A stretch of 64,000 bases of DNA from assembly GCA_021838785.1 (NCBI GenBank), contig JAKCCV010000011.1, forward strand, positions 1 to 64,000, read 5' to 3'. Shown piece after piece: positions 44,593-54,610 of this stretch. Position 1 is the first letter of the stretch; every line of letters begins with the position of its first letter. The DNA is from Acidobacteriota bacterium. Lineage in GTDB: Bacteria; Acidobacteriota; Terriglobia; UBA7540. The position numbers and the translations under genes were made by a program. Under the pieces are notes generated by a model, which saw only the letters and a program-made list of their open reading frames with translations, was not told the origin of the DNA and did no database searches.

Positions 44593-46209
44593 TTAGGGTT
44601 GCGGAGGCGTGACGGATTCCCCGGACGCGGGCCGCCTTTTTACAAGAATCTCGGCGCAAGCCTCGGGATTCACGTTGCCACGCATTTCAAGCGTGGGACG
44701 GCTTTTCTCTTCTTCTTGAATTTCGGCGCGAGTCTTGTGCAATTCTCTCGCAAGTTGCCCTTTGATTTGCTCGAAGCGCTGGGTGTCGGCGATGTACTTT
44801 CTGTTGGGATCGATCGCCGTGAGGATGGTGTCTTCCTTTAATGCGCCGAGCGTCCTCTCGCCGAAGGCCGGATGCGTGGCAAAGAACGATGTGCGACTGG
44901 CATAGCCGGACTTCGAAGCCATGGCGTCGAAGAATGTAATGATTCCTTCAGGGTCATAGCCAGCCTTCCAGGCATATTGCATGCCAAGCTGATCTGCTTC
45001 CATTTCCGAATCACGGCTCACCCCCAGCGCGTCCAGGGTGAAAACCAAGCCCAGCCCGTTGAAGATGGATTGCAACAGCAAGCCCTTCAATTGGTACGCC
45101 AGATAGCTGCCGGCCTGGAAAAGGCCGGGAGCAAAAAGCGTCAAGGCGATGAGCGTGGCCCACTGAAGAATCCCGTAGGTCGTCCCTTTTTTCATCAGGC
45201 GAGCAGAATGCCGGGCCGTGCCGTGGCCGATTTCGTGCGCCATCACGCCGGCGAGTTCCGATTCATTGCGGGCTGCCATGATGAGTCCGGCGTAAACCAG
45301 GAGAAACCCTCCCGGCAAGGCCATGGCGTTGGTAACCTGCTCGGGTTGTCCGTCCTGGCCAAGCACCGGACGCCCGTCCTTGCGCACCTCCTGCTGCACC
45401 ACGTACACGTGCAGCGGAACCTGGAGGTCGCTATTGCGCGCGATTCTTTCGGCTACCTGATTGACGAACTGTTGAACAGCAGGATCTTTGATTTCCTTCG
45501 GCATCCGGCCCGAGCGCCGGGCATCCTCGAGTTCCCGCTGGCCGAGCGCAACGTCTTTTTGCTGGTCGGCGAAAGGCTTTTGACTCCCCCGGTTGCCAAT
45601 ATCGAGCACGTTGCCGAATTGCCGCTGGCTCGAGGTGCCGGCCGCTATTTGAGCTGCGATTTGCTGATGCTCGCCTCTCCAATGGCCCAGAAGGCTGAGA
45701 TGAGACATTTGGACATCGCGCGAAATCTGTTCCTGCAGGAAAGCGAGCGCCTGGTCCGTAATTCGCGTCTTGGTCTCCAAGATCTCACACTGAATCTGTT
45801 GACGCTGCGCCACGACCTTCGGGTCCGAGAGCGTGGTCGGTAGCTTGGACAGCGCCTTCTCCTTGGCCTGAATTTCTTGCTGTGCGGCCTTGGCCTGCTG
45901 GCTGTAGGATTGTTCGCGCGCCTTGCTTTGGTTTTTGAGCGCCTGAATCTGCGACTGGATCTGACTCAAGTTGTAATTGAACTTGAGAGCCAATGTCGCC
46001 ACTTCAAGCGTGGGCATTTTCGCCACCTCCTCCAAAGGCGGAGGGGAAGTGAATTCAGCGGTGGCTCGCTGCTCCTCCATGACCACTTGCGGCTCGGTTT
46101 GCGAAGGGCTTGCAACGACTTGTGGCCCGGCCGAGACCGTCGCGGTTGTCTGAAGAACCAGCAAAACGACCAGCAGGAGAGACAACCATTTTCTTGTGAG
46201 TTGGTCCAT
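44593..46209 (-). CDS. M48-family zinc metalloprotease
   Basis: 538 residues with a signal peptide (LSLLLVVLLVLQTTATVSAG), a Gln-rich coiled-coil (about residues 75-190), and an M48 peptidase domain with the zinc motif VMAHEIGHGTARHSA and the third ligand Glu in SRDSEMEADQLGMQY. Between them is NAMALPGGFLLVYAGLI, typical of the BepA/LoiP type of periplasmic protease. The coiled-coil N-terminus is not usual for BepA. GAGG lies 7 bases before ATG 46209; an earlier GTG-type start at 46254 was not used. Confidence 0.88.
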   Translation of the reverse strand: MDQLTRKWLSLLLVVLLVLQTTATVSAGPQVVASPSQTEPQVVMEEQRATAEFTSPPPLEEVAKMPTLEVATLALKFNYNLSQIQSQIQALKNQSKAREQSYSQQAKAAQQEIQAKEKALSKLPTTLSDPKVVAQRQQIQCEILETKTRITDQALAFLQEQISRDVQMSHLSLLGHWRGEHQQIAAQIAAGTSSQRQFGNVLDIGNRGSQKPFADQQKDVALGQRELEDARRSGRMPKEIKDPAVQQFVNQVAERIARNSDLQVPLHVYVVQQEVRKDGRPVLGQDGQPEQVTNAMALPGGFLLVYAGLIMAARNESELAGVMAHEIGHGTARHSARLMKKGTTYGILQWATLIALTLFAPGLFQAGSYLAYQLKGLLLQSIFNGLGLVFTLDALGVSRDSEMEADQLGMQYAWKAGYDPEGIITFFDAMASKSGYASRTSFFATHPAFGERTLGALKEDTILTAIDPNRKYIADTQRFEQIKGQLARELHKTRAEIQEEEKSRPTLEMRGNVNPEACAEILVKRRPASGESVTPPQP

Positions 46210-46489
46210 TGCGAGCCTCGCTTTTCGACCGCGACGTTGACACCGCCCGGCCACCTTTCCCTAGCAGCGTCCCGCCAAGGGAATGGTCCGTCAGCGGCCC
46301 TGTGTGCGCGCTCATCTTGGCGTAAATGAGCCGCCTCGGAAGTGACGTTCGTCACTGTTCGCATTGCCTGTGGTTACGACGCGGGAATGCGGTTGGCATG
46401 GGAGTATCTCTGCAAACGCGCGTGTTGGAGCGGAGACGCAAATTTGACGAGTTGCCAAATTTTCGGAGCTGCCGGTAGCCGGGCGGCAG

Positions 46490-46975
46490 CTATGCGGCGG
46501 CTCGTCTTCGGGCGCGGCGGACTTGCCGCGAAGGAGCAGCACGCTCACGGCGGACCGCTGGGCGCGGCGTTCGCGGCTCGGCGGGAGCAAAATAGCTATC
46601 TTGCGCTTGTACCATAAGGCCGGGATGCCTTAGCAACTCGACCTGCAGCCTGTGAAAGCTGCCATTGGCGCGGTAGGAGGAGACGTAAAAAGTGAGAACG
46701 TAATGGGAGCGGGGCAAAGGAACAGCCATTGGAAAGGCGTATTCGGGGTCGTAGGTGTTGGGAACAAAATTGCCGCCGGTCCCCGCCGCGAGGTCCATCA
46801 GAGCATCAGCCGCTACGGACGCGCGGTCCACCACCATTTGATACCTTGCGGCCTCCAAGGCAACCCGATGTGCCTGAGCGCGAGAAAGACCGGTCGTCGC
46901 GAAGGACTGTTGGCTGAGCTGGGGACTGACGTCAATCGTACTGATGGTAATGTTGAGCCGGGCAGCCCGGCGCGC
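46490..46975 (-). pseudogene. C-terminal remnant of a VWA-domain protein
   Basis: The frame is open from 46975 (after a TAG) to 46490. It reads LNITISTIDV, then SFATTGLSRAQAHRVAL, LMDLAAGTGGNF, SHYVLTFY and NGSFHRLQVEL, ending near DSYFAP. These match the C-terminal part of the VWFA-related proteins common in Acidobacteriota, where LAxxTGG and SYVLGF...DGSFHxLxV occur, but the von Willebrand domain proper with its MIDAS motif is missing upstream, where the large BNR gene ends. No start with a ribosome site is seen. Confidence 0.6.
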
Positions 46976-47056
46976 CTAACGTTGGTTTTCGGTTACATCA
47001 GCGCGGCGCGCTCCCTTTGCCACGTCGGGGAGCGGTGAGCCTTGCCCGGCGCTCCG

Positions 47057-50000
47057 CTACTGCACGGTCAGCGTGAGGGTGGTGGAGTGCGTGAGATTCC
47101 CCGACGTGCCCGTCACCGTCAAGGTATAAGTCCCGGCCGGGGTGCCGGGCGAGGGCGGTGGCCCGCTCGAGCCGCCACCACCTCCGCCGCAGGAGAGCGA
47201 AAACGCCAGCGCCGCCAGCAACAGCGCGAAGGGAGCGAGCAACGCCCAGCGGAAGAGCGGAGCTTTGCGGTCCGGAGGGGTGCGTCGCCCTTTAGGGCAA
47301 CACAGGAATGGCGGCCTAAAGGCCGCCGCGACGGCGAGGCCGAGCAGAGCGATCCAGAGCGCGAGGAGGCCGAAATTTGAGATTGGAAATTTCAGATTGG
47401 AGACGAGTGGCGGAAGGTCGAAGCGAGGCGATTGGAGCTTCGAGCCCGGCCCACGCGGCGGGGCAAACGTGGGCGCGGCGGTCGTCACGGTGACGGTCGC
47501 GTTCTGCGCGCTTGAGCCGTTGAGCGTGAGCGAGGTTGGATTGACGCTGCACGTCGAGAGAGAGGGCGCGCCCGAGCAACTCAACGTGACCGTCTGATTG
47601 AATCCGCCGAGCGGCGAAACGACCAAAGTGTAACTCGCCTGCCCGCCGGGCGAAACCGTGGCCGAAGACGAAGAACCCGACGCCAACCCCGCCGAAAAAT
47701 CTTCTCCCGTGCCCTCGAGCGGCACATTCTGCACGCTGCCGGAAGCGTTGTTATTGTTGTCGGTAAAGATGAGCGTCGCCGCGCGCGAGCCGCTGGCCGC
47801 GGGCGTAAACGTCACGGCCACCGTGCAGTTCGAACCGGCGGCCACGGCCGTGGAAGTCGAGCATGTCGTGCCGCTCGTGGCGATAGCAAAGTCGCCGGCA
47901 TTGGGACCCGAAACACCGATGGCGGAAATCGTCAAGCTGGCGTTGCCAGTGTTCGAGAGCGTGATGGTTTGGGCCGAACTTGTGGTATTGACGATCTGGC
48001 CGCCAAAGCCCACGCTCGCGGGCGAGACGCTCGCCGTCGGCCCCACGCCCGTGCCCGTGAGCGCCACCGTTTGCGGGGTGCCGGCGGCATTGTCGGCAAC
48101 GCTCAGGCTGGCCGCGCGAGCGAGCGGCGCGGTGGGAGCAAACGTCACGCTAATCGTGCAACTGGCGCTTGGCTGCACCGTGCCCACGCAGTTATCGCTC
48201 TCCTTGAAATCGCCCGCGTTCATCCCCGTCACGGTTACGCTTGAAACCGTGAGAGGGTCCTGGCCTATGTCCGTCAAGGTGACGGTCTGCGGCGGGCTGC
48301 TGGTTGTGCCGACGTTCTGATTCGGGAAGCTGAGGCTGGAGGGCGAGAGCGAAGCGATCGGATCAATCCCCTGCCCGCTCAGATAAACAAGCTGCGGGCT
48401 GGCGGGGGCGTTGTCAGCCACTTGAAGATTGGCGGTGAACGAGCCGCGCGCGGGCGGCGCAAAGGTGAGGCTAATCGTGCAGCTCGCTCCGGCGGCGAGC
48501 GTGGCGGGGCAGGCGTTGGTTTCGGCAAAATCGGCGGCGTTCGCGCCGGTGATGGAAATGCCGCTCAGGGTCATCGAGGAGGTTCCGCCGTTCGTCAGCG
48601 TCACGGTTTGCGCGGCGCTCGTGGTGTTGATAAGCTGCTGGCCAAAATCCACGTCCGGGGTCGAGAAATCGGCCACGGGAAGATTGCCCGGCACAAACAG
48701 GTCCCAGGCGCTGCGGCCGTGCGTTCCGGCGCGAAGAATCCGCGAAGCTTCATTCAGCTTGAGCGACAGCACGGCCACGTTCGGCAGGCCGGCATTGATG
48801 GGCGTCCAGGTGTCGCCCGGCCCGGCGTTCGAGGTCGTCAACACGCCAATGTCGGTGGCCACGTAAAGCGTGCCCGCGATGTCCGGGTCCACCACAATAT
48901 CGTTCACCGGAATGTTGGGCAGATTGCCGCTGATGTCCGTCCAGCTTGCGCCGCCATCCGTGGTTTCAAAAACGTGGCCGACGTTGTCCGTAAAGCCCGA
49001 AAAGCCGGAGTAGGTAACGTAAGCCGTGGTGGGCGTTTTGGGGTCAACGGCGATCTGCGTCACCCAGCGGTCGGGCAAGGGGCTGGCCGCGATTGGCGTC
49101 CAGGTGGACCCGATCCCCGCGGTCGCGTTGGTCGTGACCCAGACCTGGCCGTTGCTTGTTCCCGCATAGACGGTGTTTGAGTCGCTGGGCGCGACAGCGA
49201 TTGTGGTCGCGAAGTCCGTGGTCGAGCCGCCGGTCAGGTCCGGAGATATCACGTTCCAGGTGTTCCCGCCGTCCATGCTCTGATAAATCTGGTAAGTGCC
49301 GAAGTAGAGGGTTTGCGAGGTAGAAGGGTCAAGAACGAACGGCGGCACGAAATCCGCGCGGTCGTTGGGGTTTATTTGGGTATCGATTTGAGCGAGCGGG
49401 CCGCTTGGGAAATCGAATCGCCAAACGTGCTGAGTCCAGATGCAGGACCAGTAGAGTATGCTCGGCTCGGCCTCCCCGACCAAATTTGTCCAGCCGCCGT
49501 CACCGCACCGGGGAATACTCGTCCACTCTTGCTGCCCGTTGTATGCTTGCGTCCCGTTATCCTGCGTCCCGCCCACGGCGTCGCTCGCATCGTAGGGCAG
49601 GATTGACATCCCGGGATAAAACTGCGTGAGGGCGAGCGTGGCGTTGAGGTCGGTCCAGGTTGCGGGGGTGGAGGTGGAAAAATCGGTGGAACTCCAAACG
49701 CCGCCGTCCGAGCCAACGTACATTTTGCTGCCATCGGCGGCAAAGGCAATGGCGTGCATGTCGGGGTGAACGGCCTGAACGCCGCTGGTCGTGGGCGGCG
49801 GGTCAAGGTCCGACCAGGTTGAGCCACCGTCGCTCGATTCCCAAATCGGGGCGGTCCCCGGCGGCGCGCCCTCGAAGGACCCGGCGACGAACACATTCTC
49901 GTTGACCGGATCAACCGCAACCACGTTATCGTAATCGCACTGCCCAGCGGGCGCGGCGGCAGGGTCGCAATAGCTGGAGGGAAACGTTGGGTTGTTGTTG

Positions 50001-51259
50001 GCGGTCGGAGTCCAAATTGGTATCCAATCAGTTCCGCCATCCACGGTCTTGAAGAATCCGACAAGGGAGCCGTCCGACGCCGCGACACCCGCGTAAAGCG
50101 TCGTCGTGTTTTTCGGATCAATGGCCAGCGCGTACCGGCCGGTGCTGAGCGTGCTTGTGGTGACGGGCAAGAGGTTCGTCCCCGTTCCGTTGTCGGCGCT
50201 CCAGGTGAGTCCGCCGTTGGCGGACTCGTAAACGCCCGCGCTGTAGAACGCCGCATAAGCCACGCTGCCGTTCGTCGGGTCAAAGAAAACCTGCGTGGCG
50301 GGAAGCCCGCCCTCAACCAGCGTCCAACTTGAGCCGCCGTTGATAGAGAGATACACGCCGGAAGCGGGATTGGGGGTCGGCGGGCCGTTGAAATTCGCGG
50401 CGGCCAAGATGTCCTGGCTGTTGGTCGGGCTAACGGCCATTGAGCCGATATAAGCGCCCCCTTGCGATTGGTCGGAGCCAAACGGCCCAACGAATGGGCT
50501 GGCAATCTGTGTCCAAGTTGATCCACCGTCGGTGGACTTCAAAACGCCGGCGCCGAAATAGGCATCGGCGTTGAAATTCTCCTCGCCGGTGCCGACGTAG
50601 ATGGTTCCGCAGCCGGTTGAGGTGCAGGTAGTCGGGTCCACTGCGATGGAGCCCACGGCGAGCGACGGTTGATTGTCGGTGAGCGGCGTCCACGTGGCGC
50701 CGCCGTCGGTCGTCCCCCACACGCCGCCTTCCGCCGCGCCGAGATAAACAATGTCAGGATTGGCCGGGTCAACGGCCAGCGCCGTGACGCGGCCCGAAAC
50801 GGGGTTGTAAGGTAGGTTAAGGAGGCTGTTGCTCGTTGGCTGGGGGCCGATGAGCGTCCATTGGGTTGCGGAAAGCGAAGTGGATGAGGATTGCGCTGCG
50901 GTAGAGGTTTGATTTTCCACGGGCGGGACGCCCGTGCCACCCGTTGAGGCCGAAGGGAACGCCTTACTGTTGCTTTCTTTAATCCGCCGACCGAGTTGCT
51001 GCTCCATACGGCGAAGCTGCCGGAGAGCCTTGAGGCGCGCGCCGGGCGGAATGTGCTTTAGCGGATAAGCGCGCTGCCCGTAGAACCACTCCTCGCGGGC
51101 GCGAAGGAGGGCCGGAGTCTCTGTCGGTGCCGCCGCGCCCGGAACCGCCGGGAAAGCCCGCGCCGCGGCGCGGGAAGCATGCTGCGCGCGCATCAGATGC
51201 GGCGCCGCCAAGCACGTGGCGAAAAGAGCCAACACGGCGATGCGGCAAAAGCGGCTCAT
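47057..51259 (-). CDS. Secreted BNR-repeat protein with choice-of-anchor D domains
   Basis: 1400 residues with a signal peptide. Residues about 130-880 hold many BNR/VPS10-type propeller repeats (TTDGGATWTPL, KSTDGGSTWTQI, FKTVDGGTDWIPI, ETTDGGASWTDI), then three tandem ASH/choice-of-anchor D domains (VDFGQQLINTTSAAQTVTL, SFPNQNVGTTSSPPQTVTL, GFGGQIVNTTSSAQTITL). A membrane segment near 1290-1340 and a Cys-Gly-rich run with a last beta-domain end the protein. Likely on the cell surface or secreted. Two segments are encoded by palindromic repeats (50918, 47287). Catalytic sialidase residues were not identified. Confidence 0.85.
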   Translation of the reverse strand: MSRFCRIAVLALFATCLAAPHLMRAQHASRAAARAFPAVPGAAAPTETPALLRAREEWFYGQRAYPLKHIPPGARLKALRQLRRMEQQLGRRIKESNSKAFPSASTGGTGVPPVENQTSTAAQSSSTSLSATQWTLIGPQPTSNSLLNLPYNPVSGRVTALAVDPANPDIVYLGAAEGGVWGTTDGGATWTPLTDNQPSLAVGSIAVDPTTCTSTGCGTIYVGTGEENFNADAYFGAGVLKSTDGGSTWTQIASPFVGPFGSDQSQGGAYIGSMAVSPTNSQDILAAANFNGPPTPNPASGVYLSINGGSSWTLVEGGLPATQVFFDPTNGSVAYAAFYSAGVYESANGGLTWSADNGTGTNLLPVTTSTLSTGRYALAIDPKNTTTLYAGVAASDGSLVGFFKTVDGGTDWIPIWTPTANNNPTFPSSYCDPAAAPAGQCDYDNVVAVDPVNENVFVAGSFEGAPPGTAPIWESSDGGSTWSDLDPPPTTSGVQAVHPDMHAIAFAADGSKMYVGSDGGVWSSTDFSTSTPATWTDLNATLALTQFYPGMSILPYDASDAVGGTQDNGTQAYNGQQEWTSIPRCGDGGWTNLVGEAEPSILYWSCIWTQHVWRFDFPSGPLAQIDTQINPNDRADFVPPFVLDPSTSQTLYFGTYQIYQSMDGGNTWNVISPDLTGGSTTDFATTIAVAPSDSNTVYAGTSNGQVWVTTNATAGIGSTWTPIAASPLPDRWVTQIAVDPKTPTTAYVTYSGFSGFTDNVGHVFETTDGGASWTDISGNLPNIPVNDIVVDPDIAGTLYVATDIGVLTTSNAGPGDTWTPINAGLPNVAVLSLKLNEASRILRAGTHGRSAWDLFVPGNLPVADFSTPDVDFGQQLINTTSAAQTVTLTNGGTSSMTLSGISITGANAADFAETNACPATLAAGASCTISLTFAPPARGSFTANLQVADNAPASPQLVYLSGQGIDPIASLSPSSLSFPNQNVGTTSSPPQTVTLTDIGQDPLTVSSVTVTGMNAGDFKESDNCVGTVQPSASCTISVTFAPTAPLARAASLSVADNAAGTPQTVALTGTGVGPTASVSPASVGFGGQIVNTTSSAQTITLSNTGNASLTISAIGVSGPNAGDFAIATSGTTCSTSTAVAAGSNCTVAVTFTPAASGSRAATLIFTDNNNNASGSVQNVPLEGTGEDFSAGLASGSSSSATVSPGGQASYTLVVSPLGGFNQTVTLSCSGAPSLSTCSVNPTSLTLNGSSAQNATVTVTTAAPTFAPPRGPGSKLQSPRFDLPPLVSNLKFPISNFGLLALWIALLGLAVAAAFRPPFLCCPKGRRTPPDRKAPLFRWALLAPFALLLAALAFSLSCGGGGGGSSGPPPSPGTPAGTYTLTVTGTSGNLTHSTTLTLTVQ
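47287..47327. repeat. REP-like double palindrome inside the BNR gene
   Basis: Two hairpins: GCCCT/AGGGC around TT (47287-47298) and GGCGGCCT/AGGCCGCC around AA (47310-47327, perfect 8 bp). It is in frame and encodes the segment between the C-terminal membrane stretches. Confidence 0.55.
50918..50936. repeat. REP-like palindrome inside the BNR gene
   Basis: Perfect 8-bp arms CACGGGCG and CGCCCGTG around GGA, read in frame as GTGVPPVEN in the linker before the propeller. Looks like an in-frame insertion of a short palindrome. Confidence 0.5.
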
Positions 51260-51597
51260 GGCCTACCACCCAGCCCCTGGTAGCACGGCTTCCTCTGTGA
51301 CGGGACTGAGATTACCCGGTGGTCACAATGCCGACTTTCTTACATCCGGCAGCGACCAGAAGTCAACATAAATTTTTCTCATGCTGGCGCGACCATCGCC
51401 TTCGACGCGACGTCAGAAATGAGCATGGCCCTCCCGCACCCGGCCACGACGGGCAGCTCACCACGCGCCCTTGGGGCTGCCTTCCTGCCTGCTGATTCAG
51501 CCGGTAGGTCCGCACGGGTGGCGTGGTTGCCTTGACCGCGCAGCGGGCAATCCTCTAAACTCAGAGGGCGTGGTCGTGTCTCCGCATGGCGAATTTG
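51260..51597. other. Intergenic stretch before the tRNA
   Basis: 338 bases upstream of the minus-strand BNR gene and the plus-strand tRNA. No gene is supported. It should contain the promoters of both, but I cannot mark them with confidence. Confidence 0.5.
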
Positions 51598-51672
51598 GGC
51601 GGGGTAGCTCAGTGGTAGAGCGAGGGTCTCATAATCCCTAGGTCGGGAGTTCGATCCTCCCCCCCGCTACCA
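51598..51672 (+). tRNA. tRNA with CAU anticodon (elongator Met or Ile2)
   Basis: The cloverleaf is clear: acceptor GGCGGGG pairs with CCCCGCT (one G-U pair), D-arm GCTC...GAGC, anticodon loop CTCATAA with anticodon CAT, T-arm GGGAG TTCGATC CTCCC, discriminator A and encoded CCA. The bottom pair of the anticodon stem is a T-T mismatch. It lacks the initiator features (unpaired first base, GGG/CCC anticodon stem). Elongator Met and lysidine-modified Ile2 cannot be told apart by eye. Confidence 0.92.
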
Positions 51673-51837
51673 AGGGTGCCTCGAGGTCGCCGGCGGAGAG
51701 CCCCGCATCGTCTTCCAGGAAGGGAATTCGGAAAACCCAAGGCTGTGGTCCTCGGGAAATCCCTGTTGCCGGAATCGGGCCATGCCGTCCATCCTTGCAG
51801 CTCTCGTCGCGTCATCCATCAGCTTGGAACCCAGGGC

Positions 51838-54489
51838 TCAAGGCTGAAGGCGAAGGGTCTTGATCTGATACGGGTTTAGCCGCAAGGTCTGCTCCTCGTT
51901 CGGGCCTAGGTTCTGTTCCATCAGATTCGTCTCTCGGAAGCCTTGCCGCTTGCCGAGGAAAAAGACGGGCGTCGTCGCCGGCTTCCCTTCCGTCTCATAC
52001 ACGCGCAGGATGATGGAATTATCCGCCTCCGCTTTTTTGAGCGCGCTGACCACAATGTCGGGAGATTGGAGCCGGAGAAACGATTGCTCGGGAGGAAGCG
52101 ATTTGGGCGAAACATTGTCCACCACTTCCACCGGCAAAAGCGGGTTCGTGAAATTCTTTCCCAACTCGTAAGAATGTTGAATTCTCCAATCGCCCGCCCC
52201 TGAACTCAACGAGTAACGAAACACGTAAGTTCCGGGCGGCGGATAATGGATGGAGGTTGCTTTCCCGTTGCGCACAATTTTCACCGAGGTGTACCGCTGC
52301 CCGCGAATCATGTCGGCGCGGAGCGTCCGCTGGCCCAATTCAAAAATCGGATGGTCCGCCGCCACCGTCACACCCCAAGCCGCGTTGCCGGCGAAGATCC
52401 AGCCGTGAACCTCGCGGTATCTTTCCCAGAGCGATTTCTGAATCTCGTCGCCCGTGCTCGGCTCGGAACCCGGCAGAATGTTGGTCGCACGGTTGGCCCC
52501 GAACGCCACGCCGTAATGAATCTCGGGATGCGCCTGGTCGAGCGGAATGAGCTGCTGCACGTTGAACAGCCGGTCGCGCTTCCATTGAATGCGCGTTTCG
52601 ATATCCAATCGTTTCAGTTCCCGATAGAGCGTGAGCCGCTGGAGAATGGGAATGTCAGCAATCTGCTCATGGATGGTTAGGACAGTGCGCACCGGGTTGT
52701 TTTCCGTCAGGCGCACCCGGTTGACGCTCGCGTAAATCGTCCGGCCGGTCAAAAGTTCGGGCGAAACGTTATTTCCGCCCCGCTCTTCTTCCGCCGCGAT
52801 TTCCATGCCTTGAGTCACATTGCGGTTGAGATCTTTATCGAACACGGTCACTTCACCGGTCGCTCGGTCCACCGTCACGCGATAGAAGCGATTCTCCATC
52901 ACATCCGTGCCGAGCGGCCGTCGCGGATCTTTTCGATCCTTCGCTTGATCCAGGGTCACCTTGCAGGCGGCAGGAAACGTGACGGGCGCGCCCGCCGGCT
53001 CCAAATAGTACGTCTTGTAACCGAGCGAAGGAACGCCGCGCGCCACAAAGATCAGCTCGAGCGCCCGTGAAATGTTTTCACTGTATTGAAGAATTTGGAA
53101 TGGAACCGCGTGGCCCGCGCTATCCACGAGTCGGATCCCTTGCTTGTAATCGCTAATGTGCCCGGGCACCACGTTGCCAAACAGCGTCAAATGCGTTTTG
53201 ACCAGGTCGTCGCGCGTCCAGCCGGTGGGATTAAAGACGACAATGGGAACGCTCCTTGGGATGGGAATTTGAACGCGCTCGGCGATGTTGCGCAGCATGT
53301 GACGGAGGATTTCTCCGCCGCGCAGAACCGCAAGTTCCGAGCGTTCTTTCTTCTCTTCGTCGCCGATGCTGCCCCCCTGTCCATCATGGTTGTGGTCCAT
53401 GGAGGTGATGAGCTGCTTCCAAAGATCATCCAGCGTCGCCTGCGGGTAAGGGGCGTAGCCGAGAGCGTCATTGATGGCCGCGAACTCTTCCGCATCGAGC
53501 AGCGTCGTGGTTGCCGGAACGGCCCACTGCCAGAGTTGCACGATGGACGTTTCAACCATCGGCCAGCCAGAGGGAATTTCGCCTTGGAGCACGGGCAAGC
53601 CGGCGGTCGCGCGGACGCGCGCAAAGAAGGTTTGCGGCGTCGCCAAGATAAAATGATCGCTTGGCAGCGCTTGATTGAGCGCCCGAAGGTTCGCAATGAG
53701 CTTCGCCGTCGGCGCCCACAAATCGCAGCCTGAACTCATAAAGATCGGTCCCGGCGCGGTCGCATGAACTCGCTCGATCTGCTGCGCAAGGCTCTGCCGC
53801 TTGGTTTCACTGAGAATATCCGGGAAATCGAGCTGCGCGCCCCAACAGTAGCCGTAAAGGTCATTCCACACCAGCGTCTTGGAGCCGTCCCGCGCTTCCC
53901 AATAGAACAAGGATTTGTCGCGTGGCCCCATGCGCGTCATAATCATGAAAGGAATGCCGGCCTCGCGCAGCAGTTGCGGAAACTGCGGCGTAAAGCCGGG
54001 AATATCGCTCAGCGCGTCCACCCGCGGACGGACGCCGAACTCCTTCTCGGCGTAAAGGGTTCCGTAGAGCAGATTGCGCGCCAACACCTCGCCGGGCGGA
54101 AATTCCTGAAAAATACCCGCCCACTCCGGCGCGATCTCGATGCGCCCTTGTTGGACCAATTGCTCGAACTCGGCCAGCTCCGCCGTGCCGCGATGGCTCT
54201 CCACAAAGTTGTTAACGAAGTTGTTCGATTCGAGGAAAAAACGGAAGCTCGGATGCTGCTCGGCAATCGCTATCGCCTTGGCGATAACCCGATTGCCGCG
54301 CGCCAGGCACTCATCGCCCGTTCCCGCCCAGAACCGATCCAGATGGGAAAACGGAATCACATAAACGTCCAGCTTGCCCGAGGCGCCCGGCGCAGGGCGT
54401 GGCGCGCCGCGCAAAAGCAAAACGGCACCCAAGCTGAGCGCGGCCCACCCCACCAGGATTCTGAACTGGCCAATGTTTTTATTGAGCAT
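51838..54489 (-). CDS. Glycoside hydrolase family 38 (alpha-mannosidase type), exported
   Basis: 883 residues with an N-terminal membrane or signal segment (ILVGWAALSLGAVLLL). The GH38 catalytic domain begins with VIPFSHLDRFWAGTGDE (metal-binding His and Asp) and has LSDIPGFTPQFPQLLREAGI, MTRMGPRDKSLFYWEARDGS, then a DHNHDGQGG segment and the GH38C beta-sandwiches (GTDVMENRFYRVTVDRATGEV, RLTLYRELKRLDIETRI). The catalytic nucleophile Asp could not be located with certainty. GGAGG precedes the ATG. Probably degrades mannosides outside the cytoplasm. Confidence 0.82.
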   Translation of the reverse strand: MLNKNIGQFRILVGWAALSLGAVLLLRGAPRPAPGASGKLDVYVIPFSHLDRFWAGTGDECLARGNRVIAKAIAIAEQHPSFRFFLESNNFVNNFVESHRGTAELAEFEQLVQQGRIEIAPEWAGIFQEFPPGEVLARNLLYGTLYAEKEFGVRPRVDALSDIPGFTPQFPQLLREAGIPFMIMTRMGPRDKSLFYWEARDGSKTLVWNDLYGYCWGAQLDFPDILSETKRQSLAQQIERVHATAPGPIFMSSGCDLWAPTAKLIANLRALNQALPSDHFILATPQTFFARVRATAGLPVLQGEIPSGWPMVETSIVQLWQWAVPATTTLLDAEEFAAINDALGYAPYPQATLDDLWKQLITSMDHNHDGQGGSIGDEEKKERSELAVLRGGEILRHMLRNIAERVQIPIPRSVPIVVFNPTGWTRDDLVKTHLTLFGNVVPGHISDYKQGIRLVDSAGHAVPFQILQYSENISRALELIFVARGVPSLGYKTYYLEPAGAPVTFPAACKVTLDQAKDRKDPRRPLGTDVMENRFYRVTVDRATGEVTVFDKDLNRNVTQGMEIAAEEERGGNNVSPELLTGRTIYASVNRVRLTENNPVRTVLTIHEQIADIPILQRLTLYRELKRLDIETRIQWKRDRLFNVQQLIPLDQAHPEIHYGVAFGANRATNILPGSEPSTGDEIQKSLWERYREVHGWIFAGNAAWGVTVAADHPIFELGQRTLRADMIRGQRYTSVKIVRNGKATSIHYPPPGTYVFRYSLSSGAGDWRIQHSYELGKNFTNPLLPVEVVDNVSPKSLPPEQSFLRLQSPDIVVSALKKAEADNSIILRVYETEGKPATTPVFFLGKRQGFRETNLMEQNLGPNEEQTLRLNPYQIKTLRLQP

Positions 54490-54610
54490 CAGAACCTCCG
54501 ACGATGATTTCTCTCCATTCGGTCAGCCCTTGCCGCTCTGCCGCCGCGCAGTATCCCGCCCCGCTGCACGTCTTGCAGGGGTCAACTCAGGTCACGGTCA
54601 TCAGGCCATG

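Noticed and set aside
51598-51672. Initiator tRNA-fMet
   Set aside because: The first acceptor pair is formed and the anticodon stem lacks the three G-C pairs next to the loop.
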